Positions 7,815 to 19,800 of a stretch of 23,863 nt of DNA are shown here, piece after piece (within the stretch, counting starts at the first letter, position 1; the number at the start of each line of letters is the position of its first letter). The stretch covers positions 1-23,863 of IMG/VR virus record IMGVR_UViG_3300006921_000154; one strand, written 5' to 3'. The notes under the pieces are model-generated. The model had not been told where the DNA came from. It ran no database searches and was given only the letters and a program-made list of their open reading frames with translations. Source of the stretch: a virus. Both the position numbers and the translations under genes were made by a program.

Positions 7815-10800
7815 ATGCGAAAATTTGACGATATTAAACGGAGTCTGTATGGGGATGATACAGCTACTCTAGATCCTGACTATGCTCAAGGCCCATCAGA
7901 TCCTAAAGCAACTTCCTTAACTAACCGCTTACTAGAAGCTAAAGCTAGAATTAACCAGCAGAAACTGCAGGTAGCTACTGAAGTATTTGGTAATGGGCAT
8001 AAAAATACTGCCCCAGTAGCTGAACAAAAAGCTTATATAAAATCCCCAGAGAACACTACTGATTTATCAGACCCGCCTATTTCCTTTGAGTCACTACCTA
8101 GTAAGCCTTTTATGCAAGAGGAGGAGCCTATAGCTACCGGTACTCCTTTAGATAAAGAACCAGAACCTACTGAGGTTTTATTTAAAGATTTAAATGACGC
8201 CGCAGATAGATATGGAGTTCCTAAGAATCTATTAAAAGCACTAGCTAAACAGGAATCTAATTTTAACAACGAAGCTGTTTCTGAAACAGGTGTTCGTGGA
8301 GTATTGCAAGTAACGGAAAAAACTGGGAAAGAAATGTTTGAAGGGACTGGCGTTGAATTTGATGTCACTAATCAGGATCATCAGATAGAAGCCGGTACTA
8401 AGTATTTAGCTAAGCATATTAAAGATTGGAAGGCTAAAGGATTTGGCGATCAACAAGCTCAACAACTAGCTACGGCTTCTTACAATACTGGGTTTAAACG
8501 AGTGTCCGATGCTATATCTGAAACAGGAAAAGCTCTACCGACTATGGAAGAGATAGAAGAAGCTGGAAATAAATTATTTCCAGAATCTAATCTTACTAAA
8601 GACGGCAAAAAAATTCCATTCAGCAAAGAAGAATATAAAATTAAATCAAAGCAAGCTAAGAGTTTTAGAGAGGGAATGGCTCATTGGAAAAAAATTCATT
8701 ATCAAGATGGAGAATTACAAGAATTTGGAGTAGAAGGCGGAGATGAATTTGTCACAGCGGGTACTCCTCCTCCACCCCCTCCTCCTTCAGAACCTCTATC
8801 TCTTAGTGTAGATGATTTTGAAGATGAGGAAGAACTTATAATTACAGAAAAGGATCGTAAAACTCCTGGAGCTATAGCTAAAAAAGTATCTAGAACTGCT
8901 CAGAAACCTTCTAAACCTATAAACGTAGATAAAGAATGGGATAAATTATTAGATACTGTCGTAGCAAATGATGACGTATTTCTAATGGGATTAAGTGATG
9001 GCACGGAGAGTTTAAAAATAGCGGCTAAGGCTTTTATGAAATCCCAAGGAGTTAGTGGTCTCACTAGCCCACAAGCACTAACCTATCTTAATGATAACGC
9101 AGAAGATCTAGTTAATTGGATAAAAAAGACTAGTTCTACTGAACGTGCTGCTTTAGAAGACACAGTAAAACCAGTAAAGATTGACGCTACGCCTAGAGAG
9201 CCTACGGATATTTCAGTTCCAACTATTACCAAAACACCAATTAGAGAAACAACTGGAGATCTTAAAAAGGTTCCCGATATACAAGAACGGGATCCTAATA
9301 GGGTTAAAGATCAGATCAAGCCTACTAAAATTGAAGATACAGAACGTCCTACTTCTGATATTGAAAAGCCCGTAAGTAAGTCTAAAGATGTACGAATAAT
9401 TGAAGAAGAGCCAATTGTTGACGTAGGTGAACTTAGTCCTGATGACATTTATTCTAGTGCGCTCGATTACTATGAGAAAAGTGCAACTACAGATTTGGAT
9501 GCGGCATATGAGAGCACAGATGGTTTTGATCTTGCTTATCTAGCACAAAAAGAAATACAGCGACAAAAAGAAGTAACACAAGGGTTCATGCCTTTAAAGA
9601 ATAAAACCACAGTTGTTGAACAATTTAGTAATAGAGTATTTAAACATAAAGACGGTACGTGGACAGTTAGGACTTCTAGTGGGCGTGAACTAACTGGATT
9701 AGATGAAATTATGGCCAAGTCATATGCTGACTATGACCGCGAGAATTGGGCGTCTGATCCAGATGCTCCTTTAGATGGTTCTGCTGGGCAATACTTTAAT
9801 CAAACTATGCAAAGCTTAGCTTATCCTGTTGAACTAATAGCTAGCGCCTTTACTCAAACTCCAGAATCTAGGGCGTCTATTAAAAAGATGGCTGAGGAGT
9901 ATAAAAAGTATTTCCCAGTAAATAGAGCTTCTATGCAAGGAGCTTCTACAGCTCTTGCATTAATTTCTGAGCAGAAAGGTTCAGTAGAAGCTATAAAATA
10001 TGCTTTTAATAATATAGGAACTTTTTTGGAAAAAGGGTTTGATAGTGTTGGTTTTACTTTAGCACTGGCTGTAGGAAATGTCCCTGTGCAAATAGGGATG
10101 CTAGCTAGCTTAGCTCACGGTAAAGCTAATACCATGAAAGATGAGTGGAGACAGCTAGATGAAAATAAAGGAAAAGAGCTGACTCCAGAAATAGCAGCGA
10201 GAATAGAAATATCTGCAGCTTTTAGTATGCTAGCTGAAAAAGTTAGTGTTCAAGCTATAAAAGGAGTCGTCTCAGGGAAACCGCTTATTAAAGTAGATCC
10301 AACTAAATGGATGAATAAAGTAGGCGATGCTATTAATCGAGGGCTAAATAAGAATCTAGGTACTAAGACAGCTAATCTTTTATTAGTTAAACCTATTACA
10401 AAAATTGCAGCACCACTAGCAGGAGAAGGTGGTCAAGAAGTAATCAGTCAAGGATTTGAGCATTGGGGGTTAAAAGAAGAATTTTTAAGTAAATCTGAAA
10501 TGGTAGCAATTGGTATTGAAGGGACTCTAGCTGCACCGGGAGTAGCGGGTACAGTTGCTAGTCTTCAACTTACAAAAGAAGCTGCTAAACAGGTAGCTAA
10601 AGGAACTCCTGCAACTAGAAAACGCATCTTTTTAGAAAAAACTTTAACAGATACACAGGCTCAGTTAAGTAAAATTACTGTAGAAGACCGTATCAATGAT
10701 TTAGATCAACAAATTAATGATCTGTCTGGAGAAGTTAAGGATACTGAGACTGGAGTTGCAAGTCAAAATAAACGTTTTGATGAAATCTACGATACTCTTC

Positions 10801-13800
10801 GAGCAGAAGCTTTTGGGCAACTTAGCATTCCTGATGCCATAAAAGCTGCTAAGGAACAATTAGCTACAGAGCTAGAAAGCTTGCAATCAGAAAAAGCTCA
10901 ATTAGAAAAAGATACAAAACCTTTAACATTTAAAGATAATGAATTTTTAAGTAGACCTATAAAACGAGATTTAGCTAAGGTTGAACAACAAATAGAAGCA
11001 CTAAAAACAGCCGAGCCTAAACCAGGTGAAACGCCGACAGCAAGAAATGAACAAATACAGAATTTAGAAAATCGAAAAAAGACGCTTGAAGATAAATTAA
11101 ATAGCCGAGTTACTAAACAACAATTAGAGTATTTAAGGCAAAAACTAACACAAGCTAAAGCTAAAATTGAATCAGCTCTAGAAACAGATCTTACAGGCAA
11201 AGAAAAAAATAAAGAAGAGCTTGCTGGAATTGCTCTTGATCCTAAATATGGAAAAGAATTAGGTGAAGGAGAGCTAGCAATAGCTTTAAAAGAAATTAGA
11301 GTTCTTGAAGACACAGATGATCCAGGAATGCTCGATCCAGATAGGGAATTAGATCCTATTGGATTGGAAGCAACAAGTGATTACACTCCAACTAAAGATA
11401 GTGGGTTAGAAGTAGTTAAAGAAACTGAAGGTGGAGCTGTAACTAGCAATACTGTTCAGCTTAAAGAAGAGCCTGCAGAATGGACTGATGAAAAGACAGG
11501 TAGAAGATTAACAAAAGAAGATTTTGATAGTCCTATTGAATATCAACAATTTGTTAAAAAAACTAGAAAGTTTGATGCGGATAGGGAAAGAGGTATTAAA
11601 GAACTTAAAAGAATTAAAGAAGAAAAAATTAAAGAGATATCTCCAGAAGATATAAATCCTAGACGACAGCAATTAGTATTAGAAAGATTAAAGAAACTAA
11701 CTAACCGTAAACTAAATGACACAGAGAAACAAGCTGTACGTGAGAAAGTAGCAGAGCTTAAGGAAAAAGGAGTCTTACCTACTGATGCTGGGAAGAAAGG
11801 ATCTAAAGCAGATAAACTATTCTCGGGTCCTACTGCATTTGCTGACGCACAAAATGCAACTCCAGAGCAACTTAAAGAAGCACTCGATGATCCTAAGACA
11901 GATGCTGCTACTAAGAAACATTTACTAGCAATACAAAAAGCTCAGGAAGATCAGAAGAAATTAGACGAAAAACTTGAAGATAAAACCTTTGCTGATGTAC
12001 ATGAAGAAGTTGTTCGTGGAGAGGGCAAAAGGTTTAAAGGTCTGCATACATATCGTAATGAAATAATAGAATTACTTAAAAATCCTGAGAAACGTCCTAT
12101 AGCATTAATCAATCAGAAAGTCGCAGTTCTGTATGATGAAATGCAGAATCACGCGACTAATCTCAGCAATAAGCTGTATGCGTTTAAGCAAGCCTACGAT
12201 AAGGCTGAATCTGGTTTCTCAGATACAGGTAAGTTATGGGCTGTATCTGGAGTTATAGATCCTGCTGCTCAAAAGTTAAATCCTAACACACGGAAAATGA
12301 AGTACACCGTACAGGAGATGACTAGAGCTGAGTTTGATAAGGAAGTCGAGGAAAGACGAGAAGCAGCTGGGATTAGTTTTCTTACTGAGATTAGTTCATC
12401 TAAACAAACCGATACTACACTAGATTCTAGGAATCTAATTAATGCACTAGAAGAGGAAGTTAAGTTAGGTCGTAGTGCATGGGAAGCAGTTAAAACATAT
12501 CCCACTACGTCCATTGCTAAGAATGAAGCTAAAGCACAGGGCAAAGCGGAGACAGATAGTGAATTCCTAGCTGGCCTTGACAAGATAGAAGAAAAGATTG
12601 GCAGACCGACTGAGGAAATATCTGATGAAAAAATAGCTGATATCAAAGATCCTCAAAAGAAGGCTAAAGTTAAAGAAGGAGATATTGTAAACGTAGTAGA
12701 TCAAGATGGTTCTTTAATTACGCCAAAACCGGTGCCTATCACTAAAATGTTAGGTAAAGGGCCTGACGGAATTGAATATGTACAAGTTGAGGGATCTTCA
12801 GCTGGGTACCAAATTGACCGCATTGTTCCTGTTAAATCAGAAACTAAAGCACGACCTAAAGGGACATCCATTCCAGAAGAAATTGCAAAGTTAAAAGAAG
12901 ATTTAAAAAGAGTTAGACAGCTTAAAGAAGAAAAAGCTAAAAAAGATAAACTAGGGAGTGCACCCGATGAAGATTATGATAAACAAGAGCGTGAGATTCT
13001 TAGAAAAATTGAAGAGCTTGAAGCCCTTGAAAGACAAGCCGGTCAGCAACCTACAGAAGATACAGGGGGTGATGGAGCAGATGAGGTATTTGATGAAACT
13101 ACTAAAACTTCTAAATCATCTCCTGATTCTGCTGAGCAACTTACTCAAGAAACAGGAACAGATGCAGAGACCGAAACAAAAACTAAAGCAGGTAAAGTAC
13201 AAGATTTTATAGCTAGTACCATTAAAAAATATTGGCCTGTAATTCTTAAAGCGAGTGCTAAGAATCGAGAAAGAATTATGGGAATGCTTGGAACGTTCTT
13301 CACTGATTTAGTTCAAATAGGTGACATAGAGAATGTACCGGGATTGCACACGCTTCAAGATACGGATTTTATATGGACTGATGCGGATATAGAATCAGGA
13401 AGAATAAGAAAACCTCAGAAACTAGTTGGTACATTTAGTTGGCAGAAACTTAGAGATGCTCTTACAGGGTTAGGTGTAGATAAAGCTACGGCTAAACATA
13501 TAGCACAACAGTATGGAAAATTTAAAAACCGTTATGAAAATATAGCAGTAGCTTTAAAAGCTGGATCAAATGTACGTATTATTGACTCAGAAGACACACG
13601 AGTTTATGAAATAGTATCTATTAACTCAGAAGGTATTGCTAAACTTGAACTTAAGAAAGATGAACCGAAGAAGTTGATTGTAGCTGGTAAAGAGTTACCA
13701 ATAAAAACATCTTCATCTGTAGAGCAATTGTTTGATGCTAAGCAGTTTGCTTTAGGAGAGCCGTTATCTATTCTATTACGTCCTTATAATAATAGTAAGA

Positions 13801-16800
13801 CAGAACAAGTAGGTAAATTACCAGATCAAATACTATTAGGTATGTACCTAGGGGCATTATCATTTAGAACTAAGAATCCAACTAATACTAGATTTACTTC
13901 CGACTGGCAAAGGAAACAATTTCTATACAGCGGGAAAAAAGATCCTAACAAGAACGAAATAACAGAATTAGAAGATATAGGTCATGGTTTTAATGAGGCA
14001 GCAGACAGTATAGGTAAAGATGTTGCAAAGTCTTTACAACTATCTGCTAAGAAAATAGCTAAAGACCATCCTACATTAACCCAGGATAGTGCTGATTTAT
14101 ACTATGCAAGATTGCTCCCTGCTCTAGGTATGATGGCTTTAGATATAGCTGCGGGTAAAGACTCTGAAGCTTGGTTTGGTATAGAAAATAAAGTATTTAA
14201 CTTTCTTGAAGCTAAAGCAAAAGATCGAAATTTTAATAATCCAAAAAATAAAGATGACGATCAAACTTATAGGCATATTAAATACCCAGAAAAGAAAAAA
14301 TCTAAGGAAGAACTTATTGCACTTGCTGAAGATAAATCAGCATTAGAAAAAATAACTGAGCAGCTTGATATGAAGCTAGACTCTTATGGAGAAGTTCTGC
14401 GGGAACCTGTAGATACTCCAACTCGTATTAAACGATCCCTGAAGAAAGTACCACGTAAAGTAAGAAAGGCTCTTGAGAAGTTACATAATGCTAAATGGAA
14501 TATCTCAGAGACTGCGGACTCAGTAGTTGTATTAAATAAAAGTGATGCTGGTAAAGATCTTTTAAATCGACTCATGGGTGTTCTTTCTACAGAAGGAGAC
14601 ATGCATCAACGTCAACGAGATTCTTATGAAGCTGCAAATAGAGATAAACAAAACGATCTAAAGTCATTTTTAGAGGCTAACGAAGCAGGTGAATTAAAAG
14701 ACTTCTACTTTGCCTATGAACTACAAGGACATCATAGAATCCTACAACAGGGAAAAATAAATCCTCAGAACAGCAAAGTTACTAGATTCCTATTACAGTC
14801 CTGGGGAGCACAAACTTACAACAAAAATAATCTGTGGAAGTTTAAGTTAGCTGTTGCTCAGAATTTTGGACTGGATGTTGACAAGAATAAACTAGCTTGG
14901 GCTGAAACACAATTTGACCATATTGTAAATAATGGACATGTGCAAGAAGCTGTAAAAGCTATGCAAGCTCTTAACGAAAATAAAGACGACAAAGCTGCTG
15001 CTAGTAAGTTAGCAGAAGCTGTATCACAAATTAAGAGCATTGATGATTATAAAGATGCAAATATCCAGCTACTAACGGCTATTACTGCATTAGCTAAGTA
15101 CATGCCTTCTGGCGATCCTATCAGAGCAAAAGCCGAGTTTAAATCTGACATAGTAATGGAAATTGACGGAATTACTAATGGGTTTGCTATGAACCTCCTG
15201 CAGTTCCCAATATTTGATTCCGAACAATTAGAGACACATTTAAATCAAACAGGTACTTGGTATGATGTTCGTTCTTCACATGATCCAACTATACCTGATG
15301 TTTATATGACGTTGATTGACCATATTAAAGAAGGTGATACAGATGACAAAGCACTTGATTGGTACATAGAAAACGCATGGAAGAGTGACTTTGTTTCAGA
15401 GGCTGGAAGATATACAAAAGGAACTAAAAAGAAGCCACCAACTCCTCAGCAAGAGGCGGAAAATGCGCGAACGTTGGCAAAGTATCCTGAAATGTATAAA
15501 GCTAGAAGTGAAGCTTTAAGAAGCTTAGTTCCTGATTTACATCTTTATAATAAAAAAATGCGTAAAACTGTTAAGTATCCTTTCATGATTTATATGTATG
15601 GAGGAGGTACTAAGAGTATTGCTCAGGGAGTTGCATCAGATGTTGTTGATGGTTTTTATGAAGAAGTTACAGCTTTGCATAATATGTGGCAGGCTATGCA
15701 AAAAGGAACAGTAGCTCCGGAGGATAGAAAATATCTGAATGAGTTAGGCATCATTACAAGAAAAGATTATAAAAATAAGATGATGGCCTTTGTAGATAAT
15801 TTAGAAAAATTAGGTGCCTTTGAAGGCAATAAATCTCCATCTAAAGAAGAATATAAACAGTTACTATTAGATGGCAAAGCATTAGATGTAGATAAAAACG
15901 GAAAAGCACTACATAACTTTAATGATACAGAGTTAACTCAAGTAATTGGAAGAACAGTAGAGCCTAGATTTGAGCATGGTCTATCTTCTATGCTAGGAAG
16001 TACTAAAAATGCTAGAAGTGATGTAATCAAGATGGGGCAAATGATGCATCGTATGTTTATGCTCAAGTACGAGACGGCCTATCAAAAGAAATTAGATAAA
16101 ATTAATGCTGAGTACAAGGCCAGCCTTAGTGAAGAGGATAAACGAAACTTTGTTCCTTTAGATCGGTTAACTGAAAAACAAATAACTGAAATGGTAGCTG
16201 GGCAGAATGCAGAGCTGGCGGAGGTTATTCCGCAGGCTGCGGGACCACTAGCTCAGATTCTTTTAGATAGAGAAACTGGAAAAGAATATACAGATGGTGC
16301 TCTTGATTTAAGTTCTACAGAAAGTGTTAGAGGTAATGAAAAATTAGCGATTCGCAGTGATAAAATTTCAAATAAAATGACTCCGTCTGAAAACGATAAT
16401 CGCCCTGCTAATAGGGATATTATGGAGAAACAATTAGGATTTGTAGAGTCAGGCGTAAGTACACTAATTCGTCAGATTCAGAATATGGATTCCGTACTGC
16501 TAACGCAGACATTTGGTGGAGGAAACGGTAAAGGGGATCCTAGAGTTAACGTAGGCTTTACCAATAATAAATGGGAAGGAGATGGTAATGTTCTTCCATT
16601 GCATGACGCATTTATGGCTAGCCCCGAACAGCTTTCTGTCATCTCTGAGATCTACGGAACAGCGTATATAGAATACAATAAAAAATATAGCATCATTGAA
16701 ACTACTTTTAAACAAGTACAAAAAATTAGAAAGACGTTAACTCCAGAAGAGGCTCACTTTTTAAATCAGATGTACTCTGCTGAAGAGCAAAATAAACAAA

Positions 16801-19800
16801 ACCCCAGAGACGCAGATGATTTTATTGACGAATTTAAAGATCGAACAGAAGAAGTTCAAGGGTTTAGGAAGCTGCTCTTTGATAAAATGAAAGAGAAAGG
16901 TGTGGTTTCACACCAGCTATACATGCCTAAGCCCCAAGGCGAGAGTATAACTAGTTATGAAGAATCCTTAGAGGAAATAGATGCTGTAGTAAATGAGAAA
17001 GAGCCTCTTCCAGGTGCAGAAGTTGACAGACCTGTTCTACCATTTAATGACAAAAATGGTGATCCTGTAAAAGTTAATGATGACCAATGGCGGGCTATGG
17101 CTCAAATGGAGACATGGTGGGATACTGATATAGAAGATATAAATAATAAAATATTTGTACTACAAGGTAGAGGCGGTACAGGTAAAACTACGATTGTTGA
17201 AGCTGCTTTAACAAAGCTTGGATTGAATCTTGAACGCAATGAAGATGGAACACTGGTATTAGATCCATACGACAACAAACCAATTAGTAATCCTAATCTA
17301 GGAGAAGTTAAGTTTGCTCTACCTACACATAAAGCTAAGCAAGTAATTAAGCAAGCTGCAGGTAAATATAAAGATGAGGATTTTACTACAATTGCCGGTT
17401 TATTGGGAGAGAAGCCTAATTATGTACCTAGATCACAGAAAGATAAAGACACGGGTAAAACTACTATAGTTTGGAAAGCACAGTTTGAAAAGGATACAGA
17501 GTTAGCTAAGAAAGCACTAGATGATCTAAAAGGAGTTAAAGTAATTGTCATTGACGAAGCCTCAATGGTAAATGAAAAAGATACAACTGAACTAATTCAG
17601 ATAGCAGAGCAGAAGGGGATACGCCTATTGTTCATGGGCGATAACGTTCAACTGCCTCCTATAGAACAGGGCGGTAAGGGAACTGTAGACGTAGCTAGAG
17701 TGTTTGACACAGCAATGGGCATTGGGCAAAAAAAGCCAATACCTTTTGAGCCTAAACACTACGCTCAATTAAAGCAACGTATGCGACAGGATGCGGATAA
17801 TCCTATCTTAGCTATTACCGATATTCTTGCGAACGTTGCAGAGTGGATTCATAAAAAGCATACAAGTTATAAAAAACTTGAACACGGAAAGAACAGACAG
17901 TTATATTTTGAACTTCCGTTAATTAATAATAAAAATGTTAAATATATGGAGGGTAACTCATATAACGGAGCTACTAAGAATACTATCAAAGCTTTCGCTG
18001 ATGATTATAAGGCAGCTAGACTAGAAGGTAAAGAAGGTGGGGTTAAATATATTCATTACCAAAAGGCAGATCATAAAAGATCTGCATCTCTTCGTACAAA
18101 AATCCGTAAAGCAATTTTTGGTGATGCTGACCCAGGTATATTTGAAAAGCCTTATCTTAAAGGCGAACGAATAGTATTGGATGATTCTGTAACGTTACTT
18201 AATAAGGATGGTGAAGTTCAGAATTTTACTAAAGATTTACATAATGGAGATGAAGTAACAGTACAGAAGGAATTATATACTATTACTGCTCCTTATAAAG
18301 ATGGAAAAGATAGAGGAGAAAACAAAGCTCCGGTTTACAAAAACATTAGTGTAGATATCTTAGAAGTTAAATTAGATGGCAGTGGTGTTGTTTATAAGCT
18401 TGTATTAGAAAACGCTCAATCTAAAGAAGATATCGTTAAAGGGATGATACGGAATAGAAAATATGGCATTTTTAAAGGTGAACCTGGTACCGAGAATATT
18501 GCTTCTAACTATACAGGCAAGGATAAGTTCTTAGAGGGACGAGTAGTTAAGGAAATGTTTACAGAAGATCTAGGAGCAGCTTATATAATCAATGCACATA
18601 AGTCGCAAGGTAGTACCTATGATACTGTCTACGCAGATTATGAAAATATGTTACGTGGTTATCATGGTGCTGATTTCTTAACTAGAGTAAAGGCGCTATA
18701 TGTCGCTACCTCCCGTCCACGAACTAAGCTTGTAATGGTCGGAGATGCCGGCGTCATGGGATTGAATTTATCATTTGGTGATGGTGATCTTATTAAAGAG
18801 GGCGAAAATGCAAATGTAGAACTAATAGATGCTAATCAAGAGATATTAGAAAATGTCGTTAATAAAGAAACTTCTAATTTAGATGATCTTATTGAAGAAG
18901 AAATTGAACAGATAATAAAATCAGATGTTCCACCAACGCCTACACCTACGCTTTCCTGGAAAGATTTAGACAGCTTTTTAAATGACGGCTTAACTGATGC
19001 TGAACAAAACGCTATTGATAACTTAGCTAGATTTGCAGGTGATGAAACAATTTTAGAATATATTAATAATCCTCAAAGCCTTAAATCAGAATTAAAATCA
19101 ATTGAATCACAAGCTCGAGAAGATGAAGCACGAGCAGAAGCTGATGAAGAATTTGGTATGAACGAAGATGGGGACGCTGAGTCTGCTGAAAGCGCTGTTA
19201 TTAATAAAGGACTAACAGTTTTACATAAGGTTTTAGTAAAGAAAGGAGTTACAGATAAACTTGGCTCACTTGGTTCAATGGATGACTTACCAAACGAGCC
19301 TACCGGCGATCCTAGAGATTTAGGAGTTATTGGTAAAGGTAACTTTAAGAAATTATTCGATCAATTTAAACAATTCTCTACTAACTACTATGCCAATACA
19401 CGGGAGATGCTTGCACACTCTGAGACCTTAGATACTGTCTTAGGTATTTTAAGTGAAGGTATTACAGAGATAGGCGGAATTAATTTAAGTTTACAAGAAG
19501 TTCAAGGAATTACTCAGGGTGAATATGACATAGCTAATAGAGCTATGAAAATAAACCTAAGCAATAGTGTTCCCTATAGTGTTAACCAATCCCCTCAGGA
19601 AGTTTATGTTCATGAATTGCTCCATGCAACTACTGCTTTAGGTATAAGACAAAATCCGTTAATTGTTAATCGCGTAGAAAGAGTCTATGTTCAAACTAAA
19701 AGAGCAATAGATGCCAAGTACGGCAAAGGATCCGGTTACAAAGTATTTTTAACAGGTATTAACACGCCGTCTGAAAATGATATAGCAATGGCTAGGAAGC

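Noticed and set aside
7648-7872. 74-aa plus-strand ORF bridging the 679-aa gene and the giant gene.
   Set aside because: Overlaps both real genes in another frame, lacks a ribosome site, and both flanking frames show normal coding character.
10898-11314. 138-aa minus-strand ORF, Ser/Leu/Phe-rich.
   Set aside because: Mirror of the Lys/Glu-rich coiled coil on the plus strand; composition is the complement of that bias and no ribosome site is present.
12269-12646. 125-aa minus-strand ORF within the giant gene.
   Set aside because: Ser/Leu-rich antisense shadow of a clear coding frame, with no supporting signal.
13452-16784. Possibility that the polymerase is of the crAss-phage giant type.
   Set aside because: No double-psi-barrel DxDxD-type motif seen; the R...NPQ, RxxxKx7YG and HDAF motifs belong to the T7/N4 class.
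17729-17735. A AAA AAG heptamer in phase, the same slippery site as in E. coli dnaX, in the helicase domain; -1 shift would stop at 17747 and give a ~3,310-residue product.
   Set aside because: No Shine-Dalgarno-like stimulator at the right distance upstream and no stable hairpin just downstream; A-runs are common in this AT-rich gene.
18066-18085. Perfect 7-bp inverted repeat GCAGATC/GATCTGC with a 6-base loop inside the helicase coding region.
   Set aside because: No T-run, no gene boundary nearby and the sequence is accounted for by the coding frame.
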